A stretch of DNA of 64,000 nucleotides from Hyphomicrobiales bacterium (GTDB lineage Bacteria; Pseudomonadota; Alphaproteobacteria; Rhizobiales; Rhizobiaceae). The translations under genes were made by a program, and so were the position numbers. The notes beneath the pieces were generated by a model. The model did no database searches. It saw nothing but the letters and a program-made list of their open reading frames with translations, and was not told where the DNA came from. This document shows positions 1 to 9,572 of the stretch, piece by piece (the stretch's first letter is position 1; each line of letters begins with the position of its first letter). The stretch lies in the NCBI GenBank assembly GCA_900472485.1, contig UCII01000011.1:356710-420709 (forward strand), read 5' to 3'.

Positions 1-1
1 G

Positions 2-2020
2 GGGATCTGGGTTCAGGCGGGAAACTGCCTCAAGGAGGCGGGTAACTACCGTGAGGCAGCCAAGCGCTACCAGAAGGCGCTCGAGCTCAGCCCGGATGAT
101 TCCGACATTCACCTGCAGCGCGGGCACCTGCTGAAGGTCATGGGTCGCACGGGCGAAGCAATCGAAAGCTACAAGCGCTCGGTAGAATGCAACCCCGGCA
201 ACCACGATGCCGTCATAGAACTCGTGGCAGCGGGTGCCGCCGGTGATGTCTTTTCCGATTTCAGCGCCGAGAGCGAAAAAGCGGTGAAGACCATCTGGCT
301 CGATGTTACCGACCTCATGGAATATGCCCAGCACAACAAGAGCCTAAGTGGAATTCAACGCGTCGTTGCCAACCTCGTCCTTCATATCGAGTCCGGTATT
401 TTCAAGGATTACCGCGTTATCCCGGTAATCCCCGAATATGATCGCCATCGTATTCTCGCCGCGAGCCCCGCGGCACTTGCAACGCTTGTTCGTCAGTTCG
501 ATGTCCCGATCGTCGATCGCAGCATGGTCGATAAGGCAATTGCCGCCGTGTTCGACGCCCGCTTCGAAGTTTGGCCCACGCAGGATGATATATTCGTCGT
601 TGCGGGCGCTTTCTGGATCTATCCGCATTACGATGTCATGCGGAAGCTTCGTGAAAAGGGCATGCGCTTCTGCGTATTCATTCACGACCTCATCCAGATC
701 CGGAATCCGGAATATGTCCAGCAGGCCGCAGTCGACAAGTTTCAAAGACAGCTGATCGATGTATTGTCGGTTTGCGATTTCGTTCTGGCGAATTCGGAGT
801 TCGTCGCATCCGAAATCAGGGCCTATTTCAAGGAGCGTCTCAACTTCGAGCTGCCCGTCAAGGCAATTCCGCTTGCTACGGAGCTGCGGAAGACACAGAA
901 GAAGAGCAGGATCCTTAATACCAACATCCTCGGCATGGCAGAGGAGGAATATGTCCTCTGTGTTGCAACGATCGAGGTTCGCAAGAATCATATGTACCAG
1001 ATCCGCATCTGGGAACGCCTGATCCGAGAACTGGGGGAGAAGGCACCGAAACTCGTCTGGGTGGGCAAATGGGGTTGGCAGATCGACGAGTTGCGCCACC
1101 ATCTGGCCACTCACGGCTATGTCGGGGACTGGCTCTACATCTTCAACGACATTTCGGATGACGAGCTGGAATATCTATACCGGCATTCTCTGTTTACGAC
1201 CTATACAAGCTTTGCCGAAGGCTTTGGCCTGCCCATTGGCGAGAGCCTGAACTACGGCAAGCCCTGCATCGCCTCCAACGCCACCTCGATGCCAGAGGTT
1301 GGGGGGCATTTCGTGCGTTACATCAATCCGTACAACGTCGAGGACGGCTATAACGTCTTTAAACAGGTCATTGTCGATCGCAGCAACCTGGCCGACTGGC
1401 AGCGCGATATTAAAGAGAATTTCGTGCCAAAATCATGGGATTCGTTCTGCTCCGAGCTGTTCTCGACGGCGATCGACATGAGCGTTGGTCTGGGAGACCA
1501 GCCTGGGCTTTTGAATTGCCGCCTGCCTCGCAACACGATCATCGAAGGTGGCGACAAGGCACTGTTGCGCATCGCTGCCGAAGGCCGGCGGATCCTCACG
1601 TTTCGCGCGGCGCGGGACTCGGGCTGGTTCGCTATGGAGGATTGGGGCGTTTGGGCAAGCCAGCGCCGCTCGCGGCTTGTATTCGACAGCGAACTCGCCG
1701 AGGGCGGGAGCGTGCGCGTCTATCTTGAGGTGAAATGTCCGCCTCTCAGCGAGAATATCGCCGTTATTGCCGATGCCGGAGGAGAAACGTGCTCTTTCCA
1801 ACTCGTCGATCGGTCGACCTATATTTCGTTCGAGGGCATCGTCGGGCCGCACGGGAGAGTTACGGTCAATCTGCTGACGCGGGGCAGATTTGGCGATACC
1901 GGCGATCGGTCATGCCATCTCGGGCTCTCAGCCGTTGCGTACTGCGATGGGGCGGACCCACTGGAACGAGTGGGTTTGTTGGAGAAAGTCATGCTCCAAT
2001 CGCAGCTAGGCCGAAACTGA
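2..2020 (+). CDS. TPR-containing GT4-family glycosyltransferase (5' end outside window)
   Basis: The frame stays open to the window edge, so the gene is 5'-truncated. The first ~45 codons, upstream of the first internal ATG at 140, read as tetratricopeptide repeats (for example YREAAKRYQKALELSPDD, then a second copy around GEAIESYKRSVECNP). A GT-B glycosyltransferase follows, with an HDLI motif, an LANSEF segment, a KNH donor-site motif and the EGFGLPIGES motif typical of GT4 enzymes. The last ~150 residues form a beta-rich extension unlike the GT core. It probably transfers a sugar in assembling the surface polysaccharide encoded downstream; the TPRs suggest protein docking. Donor and acceptor cannot be read from sequence. 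The end (TGA at 2018-2020) is firm. Confidence 0.85.
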   Translation, partial: GIWVQAGNCLKEAGNYREAAKRYQKALELSPDDSDIHLQRGHLLKVMGRTGEAIESYKRSVECNPGNHDAVIELVAAGAAGDVFSDFSAESEKAVKTIWLDVTDLMEYAQHNKSLSGIQRVVANLVLHIESGIFKDYRVIPVIPEYDRHRILAASPAALATLVRQFDVPIVDRSMVDKAIAAVFDARFEVWPTQDDIFVVAGAFWIYPHYDVMRKLREKGMRFCVFIHDLIQIRNPEYVQQAAVDKFQRQLIDVLSVCDFVLANSEFVASEIRAYFKERLNFELPVKAIPLATELRKTQKKSRILNTNILGMAEEEYVLCVATIEVRKNHMYQIRIWERLIRELGEKAPKLVWVGKWGWQIDELRHHLATHGYVGDWLYIFNDISDDELEYLYRHSLFTTYTSFAEGFGLPIGESLNYGKPCIASNATSMPEVGGHFVRYINPYNVEDGYNVFKQVIVDRSNLADWQRDIKENFVPKSWDSFCSELFSTAIDMSVGLGDQPGLLNCRLPRNTIIEGGDKALLRIAAEGRRILTFRAARDSGWFAMEDWGVWASQRRSRLVFDSELAEGGSVRVYLEVKCPPLSENIAVIADAGGETCSFQLVDRSTYISFEGIVGPHGRVTVNLLTRGRFGDTGDRSCHLGLSAVAYCDGADPLERVGLLEKVMLQSQLGRN

Positions 2021-2116
2021 TCGATGCCGTCCCGTTAGGCGGCTTGGGTCCGCTTCAATTCCGAAATTGATCAGTATCTCGATCTCAGAGATTAATGCTG
2101 TGTATGGAGAGTTTTT

Positions 2117-2953
2117 ATGGGTGGAGACACAGAAACGTTCTATCAATTCCAGCTTCCGTCTTCTGTGGTTTGTCGACATGAGCACTTCCATGAAGGTTGG
2201 TTCGAAAGATGGGCGAAGGCGATTGACCCCAACTGGAGTTATGAGCTGAAGCATCACAGAAAGCTCTGGGAATGGTGTGCAATAATACAGGCTCTCCAAG
2301 AGAGGAGGAAGCTCACTGAGGGCTCCAAGGGCCTCGGCTTCGCTGTCGGAACTGAGCCTCTATCCTCGCTTTTTGCCAGCCAAGGAGCAACCATCGAGGC
2401 AACCGATCTTTTTGTCGGAGAGGAGGCCGATCACTGGACCGGAACCAATCAGCATGCGAGCGGTCTCGACGCTCTTTATAAAGATTATTTGCTAAGCAAA
2501 GAACTATTCCAACGCAGAGTATCTTTCCACCCGGCAGATATGCGGGATTTGTCGGGGTTCACTCCGGATAGTTACGACTTTATTTGGAGCTCTTGCTCGT
2601 TTGAGCATCTAGGGAATTTGGCGCTTGGAATTAACTTCGTAGAAGAATCGTCAAAATTGCTTCGAAAAGGCGGCGTTGCCGTTCATACAACGGAGTTCAA
2701 TTGCTTGTCTGACGAGATCACGATCGATAATGCAGTCGACGTGATTTATCGAGGTCAAGATCTGCGGCGTCTGAAGAAGACGCTGGAGGAAAATGGATTT
2801 GATGTTGCACCATTGGACTTAAGGCTAGGTGACGACGACGAAGATCGCTTGTTCGATTATCCGCCGTACGGAATGCATAATCGCGATCACATCAAACTCT
2901 ATATGCAAGGGTTTGTTGCTACATCCGTTCTTCTTATTATCACAAAAATATAA
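2117..2953 (+). CDS. SAM-dependent methyltransferase (class I fold)
   Basis: A protein of 278 residues. The start is supported by GGAGAG five bases before the ATG. A glycine-containing SAM-binding stretch (GLGFAVGTEPLSSLFASQG) is followed by an acidic residue after strand 2 (ATDLF). The motif YDFIWSSCSFEHL and then LRKGG resemble the post-I and motif II/III region of type 11 methyltransferases. It sits between a glycosyltransferase and a secreted beta-helix protein, so a role in methylating a sugar or glycan precursor is inferred. The DNA is visibly richer in A and T than the flanking kps genes, consistent with an accessory cassette. The substrate is unknown. Confidence 0.75.
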   Translation: MGGDTETFYQFQLPSSVVCRHEHFHEGWFERWAKAIDPNWSYELKHHRKLWEWCAIIQALQERRKLTEGSKGLGFAVGTEPLSSLFASQGATIEATDLFVGEEADHWTGTNQHASGLDALYKDYLLSKELFQRRVSFHPADMRDLSGFTPDSYDFIWSSCSFEHLGNLALGINFVEESSKLLRKGGVAVHTTEFNCLSDEITIDNAVDVIYRGQDLRRLKKTLEENGFDVAPLDLRLGDDDEDRLFDYPPYGMHNRDHIKLYMQGFVATSVLLIITKI

Positions 2954-3005
2954 ACCCTACGGAATAGCGGCGGCGTCATCTCTATTGGTCAATGGAGACT
3001 ATAAA

Positions 3006-4900
3006 ATGCGAAACCGCGTCTATAGATATATCTTACCCGTAATTACATTTCTGCTGATTGCCACCGCAGCGCAGGCCGACAATGTGCAGACAGCAACGAA
3101 TACCGCTGCTCTGTCGGCGATGAGTGTGTCGGGTGGGCCTCCCGCTGTCATGCGTCTCGGCTATGCCGCGGCAGGTGATGCTCCGCCCCTTCTTTACATA
3201 GCATCATCTTCACCCTGCTCGATGAGTTCCGGTTCCGGCGATGGTGGTGCGCAAGTACCGAGTGCCGATGGGAAATGCTGGGTCGCTACATTTCCGGCAG
3301 AAGGCGCAGATATTCGAGAATGGGGGCGAAAGCCGACGGATCTACCCTTGCTACATCCGCATTCAACGCCGCGTTTGCTGCCGGAAATATCTGTGTCCTC
3401 GTACCGCCCTCGACAAACGGATTTTATGTGGATGCTTTGACGATCCCCCAGGGCAGATGCTTACGAGGCTCCGCTACCGCGCCTGGAAATTATAACGCGG
3501 GATATGCCGGCACGTCATGGATAAAATGCGTAGCTGTTGCTAACTCGACTTGCGTCCTGTCGGCTGCTTCCGATGGCTCTCATAGCCCCGGAATAATTGA
3601 GCGGATCACGATCGTCGGTTCGCCATCGGTGCCGAATTCCGGTGCGGTCGGTTATCAGATGACGGACGGCTACAACATAACCATCAGAGATCTTAGTGTC
3701 TTTAACTTCGATACCTGCACGAAATGGGGTCCGACCATTGCTGGCATTGCGGCGCATGTCTACAACCTAAACCAAGGCCGATGCCGGACGCATTATTCGG
3801 TCGTTGACGGTTTTCCCGAGGTCTATGTTTATGGCGGCCGCTGGGGGATGAATAATGCTGGGGATTTTACGAACTCTGACGATTTTGTTCTGTTCACGCG
3901 GACGACGGTTGTCGGTGCTGGTGGCGGCCCAAATACGGTCATTCTAGACGGCATTCAGTTAAATCCGGGCGTGGGTGGCGTCGGCTGCGCCTTCAAATGG
4001 GGCGGATATACAGGCTCCGGCGGCGCGCAACAAGTTTTCAAGATCACGAACTCGCATGTCGAATATCACACCTACACGGGATCGAACGCGAAGGGCTTTT
4101 TCTGCTCCGATAATACAGTTCCCACCATTCGTGCGCTTTGGATTGACAATGTCGATGGTGATAACGGCTTGACCGGGGGACTCTTCAATTTCAACTCAGC
4201 GACCGCATTGCAAGAATTCCATATGAAGGACACCACATGGAACTGCAGCGGGACAAGCATCGATTTCTCTGCATCGACCAGTTATGGTGAGGCAAATTTC
4301 TTCACGCATAACACTTGGTGCGGAACGGTCTCGTGGGCCGGAGGATCGAGCACATCGCTTTTCCTCAATCAAAACACGGACATCGGCAAACTCACGCTGA
4401 GTGGGACGTGGGGCAATCTGGTCAACTCCGACAACATGGTAGGCGGACTAGCAGACACTGCGACGGGGAACATCAGTGCATCCGGTTTTGGGCAAATTGC
4501 CTGGACTCCCGTCGTGAAGTTTGGCGGAAGCGGCGGCAGTAGCACGGGCTGGACCTATACATCGAGCGGATTTGCGGCGAGGTTGCCAAACGGCGGCTTC
4601 AAGTTGCATGGCGAGATCACCTTCTCAGCAAAAGCAGGAGGCGCGGCGACGGGGAGCTTCAATGTGTCCGGCTCCCCATATCTGTGCAGCACCTCCGGCG
4701 TAGGAGATCCAGGTGGCGGCACGCCGATGGTCCTGCTCAACATGTCTGGGCTGGTGAGCAGTGTACAGGCGCAGATGCTCTCGGACTCGACCGTCGTCTT
4801 GACCCAGTATGCAAGCGTTGGTCAAGTTGTCCTAACTGATGCCAATTTCACCACAAGCTCTCAAATTCAGTTCGACGTTGAGTGCAATAAAGCTCAGTAG
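3006..4900 (+). pseudogene. Secreted parallel beta-helix (pectate-lyase/tailspike-like) protein, split by apparent -1 frameshift
   Basis: The ATG at 3006 opens a Sec signal peptide (hydrophobic core ITFLLIATAAQA, then ADN). The frame continues to GADIREWG near 3326 and then runs into unrelated residues and a stop at 3440. From the same point the +2 frame continues sensibly (AKADGSTLATSAFNAAF) for about 525 residues to a stop at 4900. The joined text matches the usual start of a pectate_lyase_3/tailspike beta-helix. The break lies in a run of five G at 3322-3326; one more G would restore a 631-residue protein. The body is rich in G, N, T and S, with repeated short beta-strand turns and a C-terminal beta-rich tail. 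Either a true frameshift, a phase-variable tract or a sequencing error is possible. Likely role: extracellular polysaccharide binding or cleavage. Confidence 0.75.
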
Positions 4901-4909
4901 CCGGTGTGA

Positions 4910-4965
4910 ATGCTGCAGGCTATTGCATTTTTACTGATCGCCACCGCAGCGCAAGCCGACAACGA
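4910..4965 (+). repeat. Degenerate second copy of the beta-helix protein's signal-peptide coding sequence
   Basis: Bases 4921-4963 align without gaps to 3041-3083, about four of five bases identical; both encode FLLIATAAQADN. The copy at 4910 is preceded by its own ATG and happens to be in frame with the methyltransferase that follows. It reads as the scar of a tandem paralogue whose body was deleted, leaving only the signal-peptide region. Confidence 0.65.
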
Positions 4966-5017
4966 ACAACGGCGGTCGCCGCTTGTGTGCCAAGGAATCA
5001 ACTTAAGGACGAAAGAG

Positions 5018-5962
5018 ATGCCAATTTCTAAGGACGACGTGAGCTATGGCTATCGCTATCTCTTAGGCAGGTTGCCAGAAAACAACGATGTTATAGAAAT
5101 TTATCGCCAGGCATTCGAAGATGTTGAATTATTCCGTCAGCATCTGATGGAATCTCCCGAGTATAAATTCAAGAATCCGGTGGCGGTCACTAAATCTTTC
5201 CTGGCCCATACTCCGCCCTCCGATATTGAAACCATCATGGACGATCCCACTCTTAAACAGGTGGTATCCAAGACGGCGTCCTATTGGTCAGAAATTGGTG
5301 CTCAGGCGCCACATTGGTCTGTATTGTCTTTGGATAAATATGCGCCGGATCTGTTAGAACAAAATCTGGCTGAATTTTATGAAAGCGGTGTCGGAGATTT
5401 GTACCTGGTTCGCGACCTGCTCCGTAGAATGAACCGATCGCCAAATGACTTCAAAACTATCCTTGAATTTGGTTGTGGGGTCGGGCGTGCGACGGCTGCG
5501 CTGGCTACGGCCTTCAAGCATGTTATCGCGCTGGATATCTCAGCCCCTCATATTGAATTGGCGAAAAAGCATGTTGCATCTTCGGGCGCCAATAATGTCG
5601 AGTTTATCCAAGTCACATCTGAGAACGTCATGCCAGGGCGCGGCTTCGATCTTTGGTATTCCCGGCTGGTGCTGCAACATAATCCGCCGCCGGTTACACT
5701 GTCTGTCCTAGAGAAGGCGTTTTCCGGATTGCCGCCTCACGGAGTCGCGATCGTACACGTCAGGACACATCAGGATGGCTACTACTTCAAAGCAGCAGAC
5801 TATCTCAAGGGTGGTTCCAAACTCGATATGGAGATGCACTCTACGCCGCAAAATTCCATCCTCGAGCTGGCCGATAGAACTGGCTGCCGGTTATTCGAGT
5901 TGCACGAAGAGCCTGGCCATATCGACAATGTTACCACCATCTTTGTTTTCGTGAAGAAATAA
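5018..5962 (+). CDS. Methyltransferase with N-terminal LLGR-type (DUF4214-like) domain
   Basis: The frame is open from 4910, but the first 36 codons are a signal-peptide remnant unsuitable for a cytosolic SAM enzyme. The ATG at 5018, preceded by AAGGACGAAAGAG, gives a natural 314-residue protein. Residues ~10-50 carry YRYLLGRLPENND and end in MESPEYKF, resembling the DUF4214-type module found in other methyltransferases of this locus. The catalytic part has a clear SAM motif I (ILEFGCGVGRATAALA), an acidic strand-2 end (ALDIS) and WYSRLVLQHNPPP. It probably methylates a sugar residue of the capsule or a lipid-linked precursor. Low GC suggests acquisition together with its neighbours. Confidence 0.75.
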   Translation: MPISKDDVSYGYRYLLGRLPENNDVIEIYRQAFEDVELFRQHLMESPEYKFKNPVAVTKSFLAHTPPSDIETIMDDPTLKQVVSKTASYWSEIGAQAPHWSVLSLDKYAPDLLEQNLAEFYESGVGDLYLVRDLLRRMNRSPNDFKTILEFGCGVGRATAALATAFKHVIALDISAPHIELAKKHVASSGANNVEFIQVTSENVMPGRGFDLWYSRLVLQHNPPPVTLSVLEKAFSGLPPHGVAIVHVRTHQDGYYFKAADYLKGGSKLDMEMHSTPQNSILELADRTGCRLFELHEEPGHIDNVTTIFVFVKK

Positions 5963-6106
5963 CTCCAGCAGTTAGAGCATACGCGTACGCCGAAGGCCGC
6001 CTTGAGAAGTGTGCGGCAAAGTAGCTGACTGTGAGTATGGACATCTATACGCAATTCCGGACGGAAAACCGCCATACACTTTCCTGGAGTTGCTGCAAGA
6101 CTTGGA

Positions 6107-7207
6107 TCAGAAAAACGCCGGATTGCGCCATACCTGATCACCATCCGCAACAAGCATCGGATCTCCGTGCGAATCGTCCCTCATCTTTGCGGCAACGATG
6201 CCTTCGCAGACCCAGCCATGCTTGGGAAACAAGCTGATGAGGCGCCGATCCAAGTCAGCGGAATGCGTACCAATGAATACGCGCTTCACCTGCTTCGTCA
6301 CCACATCGATATGGTGTTCAAAGAGGTCGCCCTCGGCACCTTGAATATCGCAATGGATGAGATCAATGGTTCCTTTGCCGTTCAGGATCGTTGCGAGACT
6401 ATAACATGTGACCTCTTCAATTTCCGCGACAAGGCCGCCATGGTGCCTCACGAATGTCCCGAACGCATCGCCATCATTGCCCTCGCCAGAAAAAGCAGCG
6501 GCGGCGCCATAGACATGCCCGGCCTGTGCTGCTCGAGGGAATCTGGCTATCCCGTCTTCAACGCCGATGACCCCATGGATAACGTCGGCATCGCTATCCG
6601 AGATGGAGTTTTCACGAAACGAATGGTGAATATAATCGATATGACCGCGATCCCCTTCGATCGGGATCACGTGAGCGCTTAAGCCTTTCTGTTTGGCGGC
6701 CGCATAGCCGATTGCCGACCAAGGTGCCCATCCGGCGCCGAGCTCGATCATGCTGAATCGCTCCCGAGCGTCGAGAACTGAACGCAATACCGCGATCCAT
6801 TCCAAGGCGGCCCCATGAAAATTACCGGGAAACGGAAATGATTCAACCAGTCCCGAATGGCTTGCAAGACCGACATGGTTCACGTTGGAAACGCAACCGA
6901 GAAAGTTGGTCACAAAGCCTGCTCGGCCCGGACCCTCATACTTTCTGAATTGCCGAAATACATCCATTGCCTCTCTTCTGGAGGAACCATATGTGTGAAT
7001 GTATCCATGTATGGTCTTAAATTCATCAGAACCACTGATTTGCCGTATAAGATCTTCATATGAAATTGAGTTCTTCTCCAGCAAATCGAGATAAGAACTC
7101 ATGCCGTTCTTGTCAGGATCTCTTCCTAGAAGGCCTCTATATGCCGCGATGATGACGTCCTTTGCATTGCTTGTTTTCGATTGCTCTTCGATCACAATGT
7201 GCTCCAT
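6107..7207 (-). CDS. FkbM-family methyltransferase with N-terminal DUF4214-like domain
   Basis: A protein of 366 residues. The N-terminus carries AYRGLLGRDPDKNGMSSYL and ends in SGSDEF, a good match to DUF4214. The C-terminal half has FkbM features: a motif I variant MIELGAGWAPWSAIG, an IEGD acidic end, IDLIHCDIQGAEGDLFE (the D-x-x-G-x-E signature of FkbM enzymes) and VFIGTHS. It is the second gene of a minus-strand pair after the kpsE-like gene (143-bp gap) and converges on the methyltransferase at 5018-5962. O-methylation of a capsular sugar is the probable role. Confidence 0.8.
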   Translation of the reverse strand: MEHIVIEEQSKTSNAKDVIIAAYRGLLGRDPDKNGMSSYLDLLEKNSISYEDLIRQISGSDEFKTIHGYIHTYGSSRREAMDVFRQFRKYEGPGRAGFVTNFLGCVSNVNHVGLASHSGLVESFPFPGNFHGAALEWIAVLRSVLDARERFSMIELGAGWAPWSAIGYAAAKQKGLSAHVIPIEGDRGHIDYIHHSFRENSISDSDADVIHGVIGVEDGIARFPRAAQAGHVYGAAAAFSGEGNDGDAFGTFVRHHGGLVAEIEEVTCYSLATILNGKGTIDLIHCDIQGAEGDLFEHHIDVVTKQVKRVFIGTHSADLDRRLISLFPKHGWVCEGIVAAKMRDDSHGDPMLVADGDQVWRNPAFF

Positions 7208-7350
7208 TTCCGTTTCTATGTGATAGTGAACTTCAATAAATGCATGGGTTGCAAAAGCGATGCGGCACGCCTAACTGCGATTAGACAACCCTCTCAGAGG
7301 CACTAATATCGAGGTCGGCATATTCGGGTTCGATCATAGCTCCGGCAAGG

Positions 7351-8562
7351 TCAGCCGCTTTCATGATCCCTGAAGGCGGTGACCATGAGCCAGCCCAGCA
7401 GATAGCAAAGGCTCAAGGACAGGAAAACGACCGTAACGTTCTTCAGCGCATAAGGCATTTCTGCCTCGTCGGGCATCTGCGGTGGAACGACGACCTCAAG
7501 ATAGAGCTGTTGGCGGCGGGCATCGGCTCGGGCCGCTTCAAGCGCATCGAGGGCGGCAACGAGCGCCTTGTTGGAAAACTCCCGCATCAGCACGAGGCTT
7601 TCGTAATCCGCAATTCTGGGCGCGACAGATTTGTCGGATCCGACCATTTTTGCTCGCTCATTCTCGATCTGCTGCTCCAGTGCCGCGACCTGGCTCGTCA
7701 GAAAGGGAATGGAGTTACTGTCCGGCGCAGTCTTGCGCGTTTCTGCAAGGCGTGCCCGCGTATTGGCGAGAGCGGACGTCAGATTGCTGATGAGATCGAT
7801 CATCGACATGGAACTGGCATTCGGATCGACCATCAGCTCCTTGTTTCTGAAGTTTGTTATGTTTCGTTGGGCATCTATGACCCGCTGCTGCGCCTGCTGC
7901 ACCTCACCATCGGCAAAGCGCACCGCATCGCCGCGGGCGCGATTGTTGAGCCGGTCGAGAAGATCGCCGCCAAGTGCCAGCAATGAGGCGTTCATGTCCG
8001 CGGCATCCTGCGCGTGAAAGGCTGTCGTCCGCAGGACGGTGATGCCTGTGGTATCGTTGTGAATGACGGACACCCGGCTCGAATAATAATTAAAGAGCTG
8101 TTCCTCGCTGTTGTTTTCCCAGAAGCGGGGAAAGCGCGTCAGCCAGTCCGCCTGCGGGCTAGCGAAAATAGCGCGCACGGGAAGCTTTTCGGCAAGTTCC
8201 TTCAGTGCCTGGCGGGAGCGGATATATTCCTGCACGGAAAAAGTATCGTCCTGCGAGCGCGTTATCCCGCTGTTCTGCAGCAGAGAGCCGAAGACATTGG
8301 AGGATGGCGGCGCGGCCATGCGGACGACGAAAGAGGATTCGGACACATAGATCGGAGCGGCGATGAATGCGTAATAGGCGCTGACTGCCAGGGTAGGGGC
8401 AATAACCGCTAGCAGATAAACGCTTAGACGACCGAAACGCTTGCGACGCTTTCGGGCTTTTGCAGGTCCGGCAACCGAAGTTGCAATCATGCGGCGGAAA
8501 GGCTGCGGCCGCTGCTCTGCATCGACTTTCTTGCTTTGGGTCTCGGAGTTGATCAGAGCCAT
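7351..8562 (-). CDS. kpsE: Capsule polysaccharide export inner-membrane protein, KpsE/Wzz-like (copy 1)
   Basis: About 403 residues with the polysaccharide co-polymerase layout. A basic cytosolic N-terminus precedes a membrane segment around residues 45-67 (LSVYLLAVIAPTLAVSAYY). A long periplasmic region rich in coiled coil follows, with SFVVRM after the first TM and a heptad-rich stretch around ALEQQIENERAKM. A second membrane segment lies near the C-terminus (VTVVFLSLSLCYLLGWLMV). It couples the KpsMT transporter to the outer-membrane channel. The ATG at 8562 is chosen because an AAGGG lies 7 bases upstream; an ATG at 8568 is also open. It is divergent from kpsM and paralogous to the gene at 14796. 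Confidence 0.85.
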   Translation of the reverse strand: MALINSETQSKKVDAEQRPQPFRRMIATSVAGPAKARKRRKRFGRLSVYLLAVIAPTLAVSAYYAFIAAPIYVSESSFVVRMAAPPSSNVFGSLLQNSGITRSQDDTFSVQEYIRSRQALKELAEKLPVRAIFASPQADWLTRFPRFWENNSEEQLFNYYSSRVSVIHNDTTGITVLRTTAFHAQDAADMNASLLALGGDLLDRLNNRARGDAVRFADGEVQQAQQRVIDAQRNITNFRNKELMVDPNASSMSMIDLISNLTSALANTRARLAETRKTAPDSNSIPFLTSQVAALEQQIENERAKMVGSDKSVAPRIADYESLVLMREFSNKALVAALDALEAARADARRQQLYLEVVVPPQMPDEAEMPYALKNVTVVFLSLSLCYLLGWLMVTAFRDHESG

Positions 8563-8726
8563 GATCATGCCCTTTCTGGTGATCGTCTGCCGTTGCAGAT
8601 CTGCGAGCGGACGCCATGGACGCTAATTGTCCAAGCCCGGCGCAATGAAGATTGAGCGGTTGCCCTTCGCCGGTATCGTTGACCGACCGTCTGATGGAGA
8701 TGGGATAGCGACCAGGAGGGCTTCGG

Positions 8727-9536
8727 GTGCATCAGGTCTCGGCAAACGCGCGCGGGGGTTCGCAGTTCATTACCGGATTGAAGATTCAGGGGCGCGTCCT
8801 TGGCGCGCTGATCATGCGCGAAATGCTCATACGCTACGGGCGGGAAAACATCGGCTTCCTGTGGCTTGCGCTGGAACCGATGATCCTGACTACGGGTGTC
8901 ATGATCATGTGGACGCTGCTCAATCACGAGGCGCACGGATTGACGGTGGCGGCTTTCGTTTTGAGCGGTTACATGCCGCTGACGCTCTGGCGCCACATAA
9001 CCGGTCACGCAGTTTCTTGTCTGCGCCAGAATATGCCCTTGATGTATCATCGCCAGATCCGCCTGGCTGACGCCATAATTGCCCGTGCACTTCTGGAGAC
9101 CGCCGGCACGACCGCCGCTCTCATCCTCGTCTACACGGTTGCGCGTTTGGCAAACATCATTCCGCCCTATCAGAATCTCGGTCTGCTCCTGGCGGGCTGG
9201 CTGTTCATGGCCTGGCTCTCTTTCGGGGTGGCGCTCATCTTTGCCGCCGGTTCGGAACGGTTCGAGTTTGTTGAGAAGCTGGTGCCGCCATTTCAATATC
9301 TCACATTGCCGATCTGTGGCATGTTCTTCATGGTGGCCTGGCTTCCCAGTGGCGCCCAGAAGCTGGCGCTCTATGTCCCTCTCGTTCATTGCTTCGAGCT
9401 TTTTCGCGCCGGTGTCTTCGGCGATTCCGTGCAAACCTTCTATGATATTGATTACCTTGCGAAGTGCTGCCTGTTTACAACGGCTGTCGGGCTCTTCCTG
9501 ATCAACGTGGCACGCAATCACATCAAGTTCGAATGA
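8727..9536 (+). CDS. kpsM: Capsule polysaccharide ABC transporter permease, KpsM-like
   Basis: A 269-residue ABC-2-type permease starting at GTG, with AGGAGG seven bases upstream. About six hydrophobic segments are visible, such as WLALEPMILTTGVMIMW, LLAGWLFMAWLSFGVALIF and the C-terminal FTTAVGLFLINVA. The N-terminal IMREMLIRYGRENIGFLW is characteristic of KpsM/Wzm permeases. It should pair with the KpsT ATPase to move the lipid-linked polymer across the inner membrane. Its ATPase partner lies about 6.5 kb away instead of adjacent, which is unusual. It converges on the FkbM gene at 9573. Confidence 0.9.
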   Translation: MHQVSANARGGSQFITGLKIQGRVLGALIMREMLIRYGRENIGFLWLALEPMILTTGVMIMWTLLNHEAHGLTVAAFVLSGYMPLTLWRHITGHAVSCLRQNMPLMYHRQIRLADAIIARALLETAGTTAALILVYTVARLANIIPPYQNLGLLLAGWLFMAWLSFGVALIFAAGSERFEFVEKLVPPFQYLTLPICGMFFMVAWLPSGAQKLALYVPLVHCFELFRAGVFGDSVQTFYDIDYLAKCCLFTTAVGLFLINVARNHIKFE

Positions 9537-9572
9537 CGCTGCGGCGGGCGCGCTAACGTTTGGCATAGTTTG

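Noticed and set aside
4910..5962. Use of ATG 4910 as the methyltransferase start
   Set aside because: The added 36 residues are a signal-peptide remnant; ATG 5018 has a better ribosome site and gives the normal domain start.
8565..9566. 333-codon open frame on the minus strand
   Set aside because: Antisense of kpsM, which has a good ribosome site and TM pattern.
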